Positions 1-6,908 are shown, counted from the stretch's first letter. The stretch: DNA of 14,698 nt from Flavobacteriia bacterium (GCA_003973375.1 QNYL01000069.1:1-14698); one strand, 5' to 3'. Notes: generated from the letters alone by a model not told the origin. Numbers and translations: made by a program.

Positions 1-137
1 GTTTCGGACTTGGTTACAAATATCCTTTGATAAAAAATGGTCATTCTTTTAAAGCTGCTTTTACCATTGAAGAAAACCATTGGAATGGAATGACGAATCT
101 TCAGCTGAATATAAAAGATATTAAGAAAGAGAAGTGA
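1..137 (+). CDS. recJ: RecJ single-stranded-DNA exonuclease, C-terminal end (partial)
   Basis: The frame is open from the window edge (first full codon at base 3) to TGA at 135-137 and gives 44 residues beginning FGLGYKYPLI and ending LQLNIKDIKKEK. The stretch FTIEENHWNGMTNLQLNIKD matches my recollection of the extreme C-terminus of Bacteroidetes RecJ, where an IEEN-x-(W/Y)NG-x-(T)-LQL-x-(I/V)KD pattern closes the OB-fold domain. RecJ is a 5'-3' single-strand DNA exonuclease acting in recombination and mismatch or base-excision repair; its catalytic DHH domain lies upstream, outside this window. No terminator follows; a 7-bp tandem repeat starts at the stop codon itself. The identification rests on a short tail, so it is good but not certain. 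Confidence 0.75.
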   Translation, partial: FGLGYKYPLIKNGHSFKAAFTIEENHWNGMTNLQLNIKDIKKEK

Positions 138-215
138 GTTTTGAGTGTTGAGTGTTGAGTGTTGAGTTTTTGAGTTTTGAGTTTTGAGTTTTGAGTGTTT
201 AGTGATGAGCGGTGA
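131..215. repeat. Degenerate 7-bp tandem repeat (GTTTTGA / GTGTTGA)
   Basis: Successive units read GAAGTGA (131-137, ending in the recJ stop), GTTTTGA (138-144), GTGTTGA three times (145-165), GTTTTTGA (8 bp, 166-173), GTTTTGA three times (174-194), GTGTTTA, GTGATGA and GCGGTGA (to 215). It decays further into TGA-rich sequence to about 240. Unit length 7 changes reading frame at each copy, and every unit ends in TGA or a near variant, so it is not coding. It looks like slippage-generated spacer DNA. The function is unknown. Confidence 0.8.
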
Positions 216-359
216 AATGGTGATGTGCTGATGTGATGTTGATTCATAAATAATAATCTATCAAAAATCAAGCAATTTATAGACAGACACTAATATTAAC
301 CCCAAAAATTCACCTCTAAGCTAATATTTTTGCACCAATTTACTTGATATCAATATTTT
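216..359. other. Intergenic A+T-rich spacer without a recognisable gene
   Basis: Apart from the fading repeat at its left end and a promoter-like box at 325-332, I see no reading frame, RNA or strong hairpin here. It links the recJ repeat to the truncated frame that starts at 360. Confidence 0.6.
325..332 (+). promoter_or_regulatory. Candidate Bacteroidetes -7 box (TATTTTTG)
   Basis: TATTTTTG is an exact match to the TAnnTTTG consensus of the main Bacteroidetes sigma factor. It lies 27 bases before the ATG at 360. No clear TTG-type -33 box is present at the usual distance. It suggests that the truncated frame at 360-440 was once the start of an expressed gene. The motif is short and the region is A+T rich, so chance matches are possible. 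Confidence 0.4.
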
Positions 360-440
360 ATGATGAAAATTTTTAAATTTATTTTAGCCCAAATTTGGGC
401 TATTGTTTATATTTTGAGCAAGCATCTACTACGTTGCTAA
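360..440 (+). pseudogene. Short open frame, possible truncated start of a membrane protein gene
   Basis: ATG at 360 (or 363) opens a 26-codon frame: MMKIFKFILAQIWAIVYILS followed by KHLLRC, ending at TAA 438-440. The first 17 or so residues look like a basic start followed by a hydrophobic helix. They weakly recall the N-terminus of Bacteroidetes 1-acyl-glycerol-3-phosphate acyltransferases (PlsC), but this is memory of a pattern, not a match I can check. From about base 411 the sequence belongs to an inverted repeat, so the frame is probably cut there and the last residues are not native. An exact -7 box upstream fits a real former gene start. It could equally be a chance frame. The 16-bp perfect palindrome at 386-401 (AGCCCAAATTTGGGCT) lies inside it. 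Confidence 0.3.
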
Positions 441-501
441 CTTTTTGATATACAATAGTATATCTGCAAAGTTAGACGCCTTGTATCTGCATACTCAAAA
501 T
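411..501. repeat. 91-bp imperfect palindromic element
   Basis: The ends are ATTTTGAG (411-418) and CTCAAAAT (494-501). Inside, after 18 bases on each side (about half of them complementary), come CTAACTTT (437-444) and AAAGTTAG (468-475), then GATATAC (447-453) and GTATATC (458-464) around a 4-base AATA loop. As RNA or single-stranded DNA it can form a long hairpin with one large and one small internal loop. It sits exactly where the frame at 360 and the reversed pseudogene at 472-929 both break off. It may be a REP-like or other dispersed palindromic repeat; no second copy occurs in this window. Confidence 0.65.
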
Positions 502-929
502 TTGTGAATTATCCAGGTTATAGTAGGTTTCTGACCGGCCTTCCCAGTTGGAATTATACACAGACTCATATCCGTTTATCCCAAAAAATCATATTCTTCG
601 GGCTGGTATTTTATATTTACACAGACTGTTCTGCCGGGCAGGATGCGGTTGAATTCATAAGAGAAATTGTACAATCCGCTGCCTTTGGTAAAAAAGGGAA
701 TTTCAAGAAAATACCGGTCGTAATATTTGGGATAGATCTTTCCATCTCCATAATTGTACAGGTCGATCAGACCTCCATATTGTAATCCAAGGTCGCTGTT
801 GTAAGTGATGGCCTTAAATACCTCGAAACTTCATCCATTTTTAATAGAAGAATCTTTTTTCTCTTCTTGTGCAAAAAGTATTTTTCCGGAAAGGAACAAG
901 GGCATAAAAAAGAAGATGAAATTCTTCAT
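472..929 (-). pseudogene. Degenerate outer-membrane protein gene, probably an Omp85/BamA-like surface antigen
   Basis: ATG at 927-929 opens a clear signal peptide (MKNFIFFFMPLFLSGKILFA, then QEEKKDSSIKNG). The frame then meets TGA at 831-833, where a Trp codon (TGG) would fit the context NG-W-SF. It resumes in the same frame with FEVFKAITYNSDLG, YGGLIDLYNYGDG, YYDRYFLEIPFFTKGSGLY and LPGRT. It stops again at TAA 576-578 unless one base is restored in the A-run at 583-588; the shifted frame then reads FFGINGYESVYNSNWEGR and runs to TAA 472-474. The GYESVYN segment and the alternating strands recall Bacteroidetes BamA/TamA-like outer-membrane barrels of 350 or more residues. Here only about 150 codons remain, so the 3' part is gone. 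It starts 12 bases after tadA and was probably the third gene of the murI-tadA unit. Decay is clear; the family name is an inference. Confidence 0.7.
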
Positions 930-941
930 AAGAATAGTAAA

Positions 942-1391
942 TTAGTTCAGATTTCTTTTTTCAATAAAGAATTTTTTTAACAGATTCCCGCATTCATTTT
1001 CAAGAACACCTTCTGTAACCTTTGTTTTGGGATGAAGCCGGGTTTTAAAATGCTGATATCCTCTGTAAGGATCATGTGCTCCGAAAACAATTTTGCCAAT
1101 TTGTGTCCAATAGGCTGCCCCGGCACACATTTGGCAAGGTTCCAAAGTAACGTAAAGAGTACATTTTTGAAGATATTTCCCTCCCAGAAAATCTGCAGCG
1201 GCAGTAAAAGCCTGCATTTCGGCATGTGCGGTAACATCATTCAGGGTTTCTGTAAGATTATGAGCTCTTGCAATAATTCTGTTATTGATAACCACCACGG
1301 CCCCTATGGGAACTTCCCCTTTTTCATAAGCGATCTCAGCTTCCTGAAGGGCTTTTCTCATAAAATATTCATCGTTAAAAGGACTTTCCAT
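942..1391 (-). CDS. tadA: tRNA-specific adenosine deaminase TadA
   Basis: This 149-residue protein is a zinc-dependent cytidine/deoxycytidylate-deaminase-fold enzyme. The signature is complete: H56-A-E58 (in TAHAEMQAF) supplies one zinc ligand and the proton-shuttling glutamate, and P85-C86-QM-C89 (in LEPCQMCAGA) supplies the two cysteine ligands. TadA converts adenosine 34 to inosine in the anticodon of tRNA-Arg(ACG). It is normally essential where that tRNA is the only reader of CGU/CGC/CGA. The length is normal for the family. The start ATG lies one base beyond the murI stop, implying a murI-tadA transcript. The ruined outer-membrane protein gene follows 12 bases after tadA. A guanine or cytosine deaminase of the same fold is less likely because the segment NDVTAHAEMQA is TadA-like. 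Confidence 0.93.
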   Translation of the reverse strand: MESPFNDEYFMRKALQEAEIAYEKGEVPIGAVVVINNRIIARAHNLTETLNDVTAHAEMQAFTAAADFLGGKYLQKCTLYVTLEPCQMCAGAAYWTQIGKIVFGAHDPYRGYQHFKTRLHPKTKVTEGVLENECGNLLKKFFIEKRNLN

Positions 1392-1392
1392 A

Positions 1393-2181
1393 TTAAAAAT
1401 CTAATTTTTCTGCCATCAAATCTGAATCGATCTGGTTTAATATTTGCTGTAAAACCACTTTATTCTTGTTGGTGTAAAAGTAACGTTCTGGTCTTGATTT
1501 ACTGTTATTAAGCAGATTTTCCTGTATCAGTATGTTACGGGTTTGCCTGGCAATGGCTTCCCCGGTATCGATAATGGTTACTTTATCGCCGGTAATTTCT
1601 TTTAACTGGGGAATTAAGAACGGATAATGTGTACATCCCAGTACCAGATGATCAATATTCTTTTCCAGCAAGGGTTGAATATATTTTTTTAGAAGTCCGG
1701 CCATTTCTTCAGAATAAATTTTATTGGATTCAATCAGTTTTACAAGTCCTTCTCCTATTTGATGTGTTACATTAACCCCTTTGGCAAATCTTTGTGAAGT
1801 TTCGTATAAAAGATCACTTTTAAGGGTACCCTGAGTTGCCAGAATACCCACACTTTTGGTCTTTGAATTGAGTGCTGCCGGTTTAATTCCGGGTTGTGTT
1901 CTGATAAACTGAACATTATAACGTTCCCGCAAAGTCTTAACCGCATTGGTGGAGGCTGTATTACAAGCTACTACAATGATCTTACAATTCTTTTTCAGCA
2001 AAAATTCTGTGTTTTTGATACTCAGATCGATGATCTCCTTCTTACTTTTTTCACCGTAGGGTGCATTTTTACTATCGGCGAGATAGATGGTATTTTCATA
2101 AGGTAACAATTTATGAATCTCCCTGTAAATGGTAAGTCCACCAACTCCGGAGTCGAATATGCCTATAGGATTCTCATTCAT
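1393..2181 (-). CDS. murI: Glutamate racemase MurI
   Basis: This 262-residue enzyme interconverts L- and D-glutamate to supply D-Glu for peptidoglycan precursors in the cytoplasm. Visible family motifs are GIFDSGVGGLT (Asp10-Ser11), LADSKNAPYG (35-43), the first catalytic cysteine in VACNTAST (Cys73), and the second in VLGCTHYPFL (Cys183 with Thr184-His185). A GEAIARQ segment follows near the C-terminus. Both catalytic cysteines are present and the length is normal, so the enzyme should be active. It is the first gene of a minus-strand unit with tadA and is divergent from dxs, 110 bases away. In many Bacteroidetes murI sits behind bamA/ompH genes; it does not here. An aspartate racemase is unlikely given the overall MurI pattern. 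Confidence 0.95.
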   Translation of the reverse strand: MNENPIGIFDSGVGGLTIYREIHKLLPYENTIYLADSKNAPYGEKSKKEIIDLSIKNTEFLLKKNCKIIVVACNTASTNAVKTLRERYNVQFIRTQPGIKPAALNSKTKSVGILATQGTLKSDLLYETSQRFAKGVNVTHQIGEGLVKLIESNKIYSEEMAGLLKKYIQPLLEKNIDHLVLGCTHYPFLIPQLKEITGDKVTIIDTGEAIARQTRNILIQENLLNNSKSRPERYFYTNKNKVVLQQILNQIDSDLMAEKLDF

Positions 2182-2291
2182 CTTTTATTGTAAAATACTG
2201 TAATTTATCAGTCATTTTTATTTTGTTTCTGAGCGTCTAAATTTAATAATTTTATCCTTATTTTTATCGACCATAAAATTATTAATTCGCA
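2182..2291. promoter_or_regulatory. Divergent intergenic region between murI and dxs
   Basis: These 110 A+T-rich bases must hold the promoters of both murI (-) and dxs (+). The best dxs candidate is TATTTTTA at 2259-2266, one mismatch from TAnnTTTG, which would leave a leader of about 20 bases. For murI I see only weaker matches. No operator-like inverted repeat or riboswitch-sized structure is evident. Confidence 0.35.
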
Positions 2292-4076
2292 TTGAGTCAA
2301 TTCCTGAAAAATATTGATACTCCCTCTGATCTGAAAAGGCTTTCCCCTGAGGATTTACCTGCTTTGGCTCAGGAAATCAGGGATTTTATTATTGATATTG
2401 TTTCAGAGAAAAAAGGCCATCTGGGCTCCAGCCTCGGAGTGGTAGAATTAACAATTGCTTTGCATTACGTTTTTAATACTCCCGATGACCAACTTATATG
2501 GGATGTTGGCCATCAGGCATATCCGCATAAGATACTTACAGGCAGAAGAGATCGTTTCCATACCAACAGGCAACTGAACGGTATTTCCGGTTTTCCGAAA
2601 AGGGGAGAAAGCAAATACGATAGTTTTGGTGTGGGACATTCCTCCACATCGATTTCTGCTGCACTGGGAATGGCCATAGCTTCGCGTTTAAAAAGCAATT
2701 TAGAACGGCATCATATTGCAGTGATTGGTGATGCAAGTATTGCTGCCGGAATGGCTTTTGAAGGTTTAAATCATGCCGGAGTTGCCAGATCAAATCTTTT
2801 AATCATCCTTAATGACAATGAAATGGGGATTGATCCTAATGTGGGCGCTTTAAAACAATACCTTACCTCCGTTAAAAAAGAAGATCTGGATACTCAAAAG
2901 ATTAAACAGGATAATATCTTTGAGGCTCTGAACTTTACTTATTTCGGACCGGTTGACGGACATGATATCAAAGTACTTATCCATCAGCTGGAGGAATTAA
3001 AAAAAGTTTCCGGACCAAAATTTCTTCATGTGATCACTAAAAAGGGAAAGGGATTACGTCAGGCAGAATTTGATCAGATTACTTATCATGCACCGGAAAA
3101 ATTTGATAAGATTACGGGAGATATCATCAAAAGATCTGAAAAGAAAGTACCTCCTAAATTTCAGGATGTTTTCGGGCTGACACTGGTGGAGCTGGCAAGG
3201 AAGAATGAAAAGATCATCGGTATTACACCGGCTATGCCTACCGGAAGTTCGATGAAATATATGATAGCAGAATTCCCCGAAAGGGCTTTCGATGTAGGAA
3301 TTGCCGAACAACATGCCGTTACTCTGGCAGCAGGACTCGCCACACAGGGTATGATCCCTTTTTGTGCGATCTATTCAACTTTTATACAGCGGGCCTATGA
3401 CCAGGTTATTCATGATGTAGCCATACAGGACCTTCCGGTTATTTTTTGTCTGGACAGGGCCGGACTGGTAGGGGAAGATGGCGCAACACATCATGGAGTC
3501 TTTGATCTTGCTTTTCTAAGAATTGTTCCCAACATGATCGTCTGTGCTCCTATGGATGAGGTTGAACTCAGAAATATGATGTACACCGCCCAGCTTGGTA
3601 TGGGGCATCCTGTAGCAATAAGATATCCCCGCGGAACAGGAGAAATGATCAACTGGGAAAAACCCTTCAAAAAGATTGAAACTGGTAAAGGAGTACTTTT
3701 AACTCCTGGAGATAAAGTTGCTGTTTTAAGTATTGGAACGATTGGATTAAAAATAAGATCGGTAGTAAAGGAATTCAAAAAAGGGGATATAGCACACTAC
3801 AATATGCGTTTTGTAAAACCTCTGGATAAGGAATTGTTAAAAAATATTTTTAAAAAGTTTAAAAAGATTATTACTGTTGAAGATGGTATAATATTTGGTG
3901 GCTTTGGGAGTGCAGTATTAGAATTTGCAAATAAAAATAATTACCGTCACCAAATAGAAATTCTAGGAATCCGGGATAAATTTATTGAACACGGAACGGT
4001 TGAACAATTACATAGAATTGCCGGACTGGATAAAGAGAACCTAAAAAGAACCATTCAAACAGTTTTGGATAAGTAA
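2292..4076 (+). CDS. dxs: 1-deoxy-D-xylulose-5-phosphate synthase
   Basis: This 594-residue thiamine-diphosphate enzyme joins pyruvate and glyceraldehyde 3-phosphate, the first step of the MEP isoprenoid pathway. It also feeds thiamine and pyridoxal synthesis. The domain order is transketolase-like: the N-terminal ThDP/Mg part has GHLGSSLG (His43), DVGHQAYPHK (His74), GDASIAAGMAFEG (Asp148; Ala replaces the second Gly of the usual GDG) and NDNEMGIDPNVG (174-185). The pyrimidine-binding domain has DVGIAEQHAVTLAAG with Glu339, then DRAGLVGEDGATHHG and RYPRG. A transketolase C-domain follows. The start is TTG at 2292: the in-frame stop TAA at 2283-2285 excludes any upstream ATG, and MSQFLKNIDTPSDLKRL aligns with normal DXS starts. 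The DUF3078 gene follows after 13 bases, probably co-transcribed. Confidence 0.96.
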   Translation: MSQFLKNIDTPSDLKRLSPEDLPALAQEIRDFIIDIVSEKKGHLGSSLGVVELTIALHYVFNTPDDQLIWDVGHQAYPHKILTGRRDRFHTNRQLNGISGFPKRGESKYDSFGVGHSSTSISAALGMAIASRLKSNLERHHIAVIGDASIAAGMAFEGLNHAGVARSNLLIILNDNEMGIDPNVGALKQYLTSVKKEDLDTQKIKQDNIFEALNFTYFGPVDGHDIKVLIHQLEELKKVSGPKFLHVITKKGKGLRQAEFDQITYHAPEKFDKITGDIIKRSEKKVPPKFQDVFGLTLVELARKNEKIIGITPAMPTGSSMKYMIAEFPERAFDVGIAEQHAVTLAAGLATQGMIPFCAIYSTFIQRAYDQVIHDVAIQDLPVIFCLDRAGLVGEDGATHHGVFDLAFLRIVPNMIVCAPMDEVELRNMMYTAQLGMGHPVAIRYPRGTGEMINWEKPFKKIETGKGVLLTPGDKVAVLSIGTIGLKIRSVVKEFKKGDIAHYNMRFVKPLDKELLKNIFKKFKKIITVEDGIIFGGFGSAVLEFANKNNYRHQIEILGIRDKFIEHGTVEQLHRIAGLDKENLKRTIQTVLDK

Positions 4077-4089
4077 AACAGATATCTAT

Positions 4090-5376
4090 ATGAAGAAATT
4101 AGTTTTTTTATTTTTTATATTAACATTTTCAATATCGTATTCACAAGTAGAAGAAAAGGAAGAAAAGAGAGATTCTGTGAATATAATCGAAACTACTCAT
4201 TTCGATTTAAAAACTGAAAAGCCAAGGTCATTTTTCAAGCCTCTCAGATGGGATTCCATGGAGATCTATAAAAAAACCTTTTATATAGAGAATTACGTAC
4301 TGATGCGAAAAGAGGTTCTTGATTCTCTTTTACGCCCTTACTATATTGTTAAAGTGGATTCTGTTAAAAAAGACACTCTCTTTATACCCAAATACCGCCC
4401 CAAAGTAAATAAGATCACGCTTGATACCTCTTATGTAAAAAAGCCAACTCAGGTAACTTTTATTAATTCGAGTACCTATCACGGGATCGATACCGTAAAA
4501 GCATTGAGTGATGTTAAAGTAGTTAGCGTAAAAAGGATCAACCGGGTTATTGATCCGGCATGGTGGGTAAATCAGAACAGTATTGGTCTGGATGTAAATG
4601 AAGTGGCCTTTTTAAATTGGAGTGCTGGAGGGGAGAATGCGATCTCGGGATTATTAAAGATCAATTTTAACCGGACCTATGAGAATGAACGACTGCTTTG
4701 GAAAAGTGAGATAAGGATGCGTTACGGGCTAAACATGCAGGAGGGAAGGGAAGTGAGAAAAACCAATGATGAACTAAGATTAAATTCTTCTTTAGGATAC
4801 AGATCATATCTGGGCTCGGACTGGTATTATACCATGAGATTTAATTTTTATACACAGTTTACAGATGGCTTTAAATATCCCGATACTGAAAATCCTATTT
4901 CCCGCTTTTTTGCACCTGCCTATCTGTTCTTTGGAGCCGGGGCACAGTATAATTTAAAGCCTAAACATTTTACGGTGTATATGTCGCCGGTCACTTTTAA
5001 ATCCACTTTTGTTTTGGATGATATACTTTCCGATGAAGGTGCTTTTGGGGTAGAGAAAGGAAGACGTTCACGTATAGAATTTGGAGCTCTGATACAATCG
5101 CACTGGCAGGTTGAAGTTGTCAAGAACATTGCGATGGAAAATAAATTAAGTCTGTACACCGATTATATCAATAATTTTGGAAATATTGATGTGGACTGGC
5201 GGCTCAATTTTAAATTTAAGGTTAATAAATTCTTTGAAGCAGGTTTTGGAACACATCTGATCTATGATGATGACATCAAATATAAAGAAGTGAATGATAG
5301 TGGTGATATCATTACTTATGGTGCCCGAGTTCAATTCAAACAGCAGCTGGTAATCGGAGTTTTACTTAAATTCTAA
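4090..5376 (+). CDS. DUF3078 family outer-membrane-type protein
   Basis: This 428-residue protein has a signal peptide (MKKLVFLFFILTFSISYSQ, cleavage about residue 18-19). A charged linker of roughly 130 residues follows, then the Bacteroidetes DUF3078 domain from about 155 to the end. Recognisable pieces are WWVNQNSIGLDVNEVAFLNW, AGGENAISGLLKI, YGLNMQEGREVRKTNDELR, FYTQFTDGFKYP, ISRFFAPAYLFFGAG, YMSPVTFKSTFVLDD and LSDEGAFGV. Alternating aromatic strands and a last strand ending in LLKF fit an outer-membrane beta-barrel. The molecular function of the family is unknown to me. Its position 13 bases behind dxs suggests a shared transcript, an arrangement I recall from other flavobacteria. The gene ends 6 bases from the convergent dgt stop, with no terminator between. 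Confidence 0.88.
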   Translation: MKKLVFLFFILTFSISYSQVEEKEEKRDSVNIIETTHFDLKTEKPRSFFKPLRWDSMEIYKKTFYIENYVLMRKEVLDSLLRPYYIVKVDSVKKDTLFIPKYRPKVNKITLDTSYVKKPTQVTFINSSTYHGIDTVKALSDVKVVSVKRINRVIDPAWWVNQNSIGLDVNEVAFLNWSAGGENAISGLLKINFNRTYENERLLWKSEIRMRYGLNMQEGREVRKTNDELRLNSSLGYRSYLGSDWYYTMRFNFYTQFTDGFKYPDTENPISRFFAPAYLFFGAGAQYNLKPKHFTVYMSPVTFKSTFVLDDILSDEGAFGVEKGRRSRIEFGALIQSHWQVEVVKNIAMENKLSLYTDYINNFGNIDVDWRLNFKFKVNKFFEAGFGTHLIYDDDIKYKEVNDSGDIITYGARVQFKQQLVIGVLLKF

Positions 5377-5382
5377 AAAATA

Positions 5383-6726
5383 TCAGCTCAGATCGATGCC
5401 TTTGATCTTTTTATGTAATTGTATGGCGTAACCATCGGAAAGTCCGGAAACAAAACTGCAGGCCTGCATAATCCGGTCGTAGGTTGAATCTTTAGGCTCT
5501 TTATAATTTTCCGGTAGCAGACTAAAGATCAGTTTTTCATATCCCGATGCTTTATTCTGATATGTATTCTCAATTGCCGGTACAAACGCATCGAGCAGGT
5601 CTGCCAGAATCTGATAACCCGCTATTTCTTTTTCAACAACTTCATTGTTTTTGTAGATTTTTTCCACACTAAGTTTCAAGATATCATTAATCTGGGCTTC
5701 ATATTTACTTTTGTCCAGTAAAGACCTGTGAAAATTACCTTCCAGAATTTCCGTTTCATTATCGATAAATACTTTTGCGGCTTCATTGATCAGATTGCCG
5801 ATGGCAAGAGCTCTCAAATAGCTGATCCTGTCTTTTTTATGCTGTAATCTGTGGTATTTTTTTGTATTAATAGAGTCTCTGACCAGATTGATCAGATATT
5901 CCAGTGCATAGTCTTCAGAAACCAGCCCCAGGTTGATTCCATCTTCAAAATCGATAATGGTATAACAAATATCATCAGAAGCTTCTACCAGAAATGCAAG
6001 CGGATGACGTGAAAAACCGGTATATTCATTGTTGTTGGTAGGCTTTAAGCCGAGTTCTTTTGCCATGTCCAGGAAGAATTCTTTTTCCGATTGCAACACT
6101 CCGAATTTCTTTTCAGAGATATTTTTACTCGGTCTCTTGGGCAGGGATTCCTTAGGATATTTTGTAAAAGCCCCCAAAGTAGCATAAGACAAGCGTAAAC
6201 CACCTTCAATACCTGTTCTCGATTCGGTCAGGATCTTAAATCCCATAGCATTTCCTTCAAAGTCGATTAGATCTTGCCATTGTTTCGGGCCTAATAAGGA
6301 TTTATATTTCTTCCCGTTTCCGGAATTAAAATATTCTCCGATGGCATTTTCTCCGCTGTGACCAAAAGGAGGATTACCTATATCATGAGCCAGGGCAGCT
6401 GCAGCTACAATTGCTCCAAAATCATTAAACTGATATCCTTTTTCATAAAGCTCAGGGTATTTCATTAAAAGATGATTTCCAACAATCCTGCCTAAAGAAC
6501 GTGCTACAACAGATACTTCCAGACTGTGCGTTAAACGCGTATGAACGAAATCGGTTTTAGAGCGGGGGATCACCTGGGTTTTATCCTGCAGACTTCTAAA
6601 AGAGTCGGAGAAGATAATCCTGTCGTAATCAACTTCAAAACCCAGCCGGGTATTGTCCTGATCTTTTCGTAATCTTTTCTCAGTGTCGCCGTATCGTTTT
6701 AACGATAAAAGTTGTTCCCAGTTCAT
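5383..6726 (-). CDS. dgt: Deoxyguanosinetriphosphate triphosphohydrolase (dGTPase, HD superfamily)
   Basis: This 447-residue protein belongs to the dGTPase group of HD-domain phosphohydrolases, which split dGTP (often other dNTPs) into deoxynucleoside and tripolyphosphate and so tune dNTP pools. Visible motifs are FSDSFRSLQDKTQV (39-52), RLTHSLEVS with His67, ALAHDIGNPPFGHSGE with the His114-Asp115 pair and His123, and EASDDICYTIIDFEDG with Asp251/Asp252, the likely last metal ligand. All metal ligands are present. The size agrees with the long dNTPase form. TATCTTAG at 6739-6746 (minus strand), one mismatch from TAnnTTTG, is a possible promoter with a very short leader. A strong terminator pointing the same way lies just upstream of it. 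True substrate range cannot be read from sequence. Confidence 0.92.
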   Translation of the reverse strand: MNWEQLLSLKRYGDTEKRLRKDQDNTRLGFEVDYDRIIFSDSFRSLQDKTQVIPRSKTDFVHTRLTHSLEVSVVARSLGRIVGNHLLMKYPELYEKGYQFNDFGAIVAAAALAHDIGNPPFGHSGENAIGEYFNSGNGKKYKSLLGPKQWQDLIDFEGNAMGFKILTESRTGIEGGLRLSYATLGAFTKYPKESLPKRPSKNISEKKFGVLQSEKEFFLDMAKELGLKPTNNNEYTGFSRHPLAFLVEASDDICYTIIDFEDGINLGLVSEDYALEYLINLVRDSINTKKYHRLQHKKDRISYLRALAIGNLINEAAKVFIDNETEILEGNFHRSLLDKSKYEAQINDILKLSVEKIYKNNEVVEKEIAGYQILADLLDAFVPAIENTYQNKASGYEKLIFSLLPENYKEPKDSTYDRIMQACSFVSGLSDGYAIQLHKKIKGIDLS

Positions 6727-6778
6727 TTATTTTTTTTGCTAAGATAAGATTTGTTGATTGTTTTTTTCCTAACGGAAT

Positions 6779-6812
6779 AAAAAAATAAAAAAGAGCCTTA
6801 GCAGGCTCTTTT
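6779..6812 (-). terminator. Strong intrinsic terminator (minus strand)
   Basis: AAAAGAGCCT (6789-6798) and AGGCTCTTTT (6803-6812) form a 10-bp perfect stem with a 4-base loop. Read on the minus strand, the stem ends in a T-run that continues as T6-A-T7. On the plus strand the T-tract is only four bases, so the minus direction is favoured. It lies about 300 bases beyond the addB-like stop and 53 bases before the dgt start. It may close the addB-like transcript, or a separate small RNA. Confidence 0.85.
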
Positions 6813-6908
6813 AAAATTGTTATTGAGGGGGATAATAACAATAGTTATGAAAATCCGAAATACCAAAAACACATGTTAGTTTGTTTTCTGTATTTTAATG
6901 ACAGAAAA
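6789..6908 (-). ncRNA. Candidate structured small RNA or leader
   Basis: On the minus strand three hairpins follow each other. TTTTCTGT/ACAGAAAA (6908-6901 with 6891-6884) has perfect 8-bp arms and a 9-base loop. ATTGTTATT/AATAACAAT (6842-6834 with 6824-6816) has perfect 9-bp arms and the C-rich 9-base loop ATCCCCCTC. The terminator stem at 6812-6789 comes last. A 9-codon frame, MCFWYFGFS (6874-6845), lies between the first two. No convincing TAnnTTTG promoter is visible upstream, so the 5' end given here is only the first hairpin. It could be a stand-alone sRNA, the processed 3' end of the addB-like mRNA, or a leader of dgt. I cannot assign it to a known RNA family. Confidence 0.4.

Noticed and set aside
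435..477. Integron attC-like site: GCTAAC and GTTAGAC facing each other around a hairpin
   Set aside because: The right side fits GTTRRRY, but the left 7-mer TGCTAAC does not fit RYYYAAC, the site is shorter than usual attC sites, and no integrase or cassette is present.
583..588. Homopolymer phase-variation switch in the outer-membrane protein gene
   Set aside because: A run of only six A is a weak slippage site, and the separate nonsense codon at 831-833 and the missing 3' end would keep the gene off in any phase.
504..785. 93-codon plus-strand open frame
   Set aside because: It is antisense to the outer-membrane protein pseudogene, whose minus-strand translation is clearly protein-like (signal peptide, barrel strands). 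The plus frame has no family resemblance.
1032..1511. 159-codon plus-strand open frame
   Set aside because: It runs antisense across tadA and the end of murI, both certain genes.
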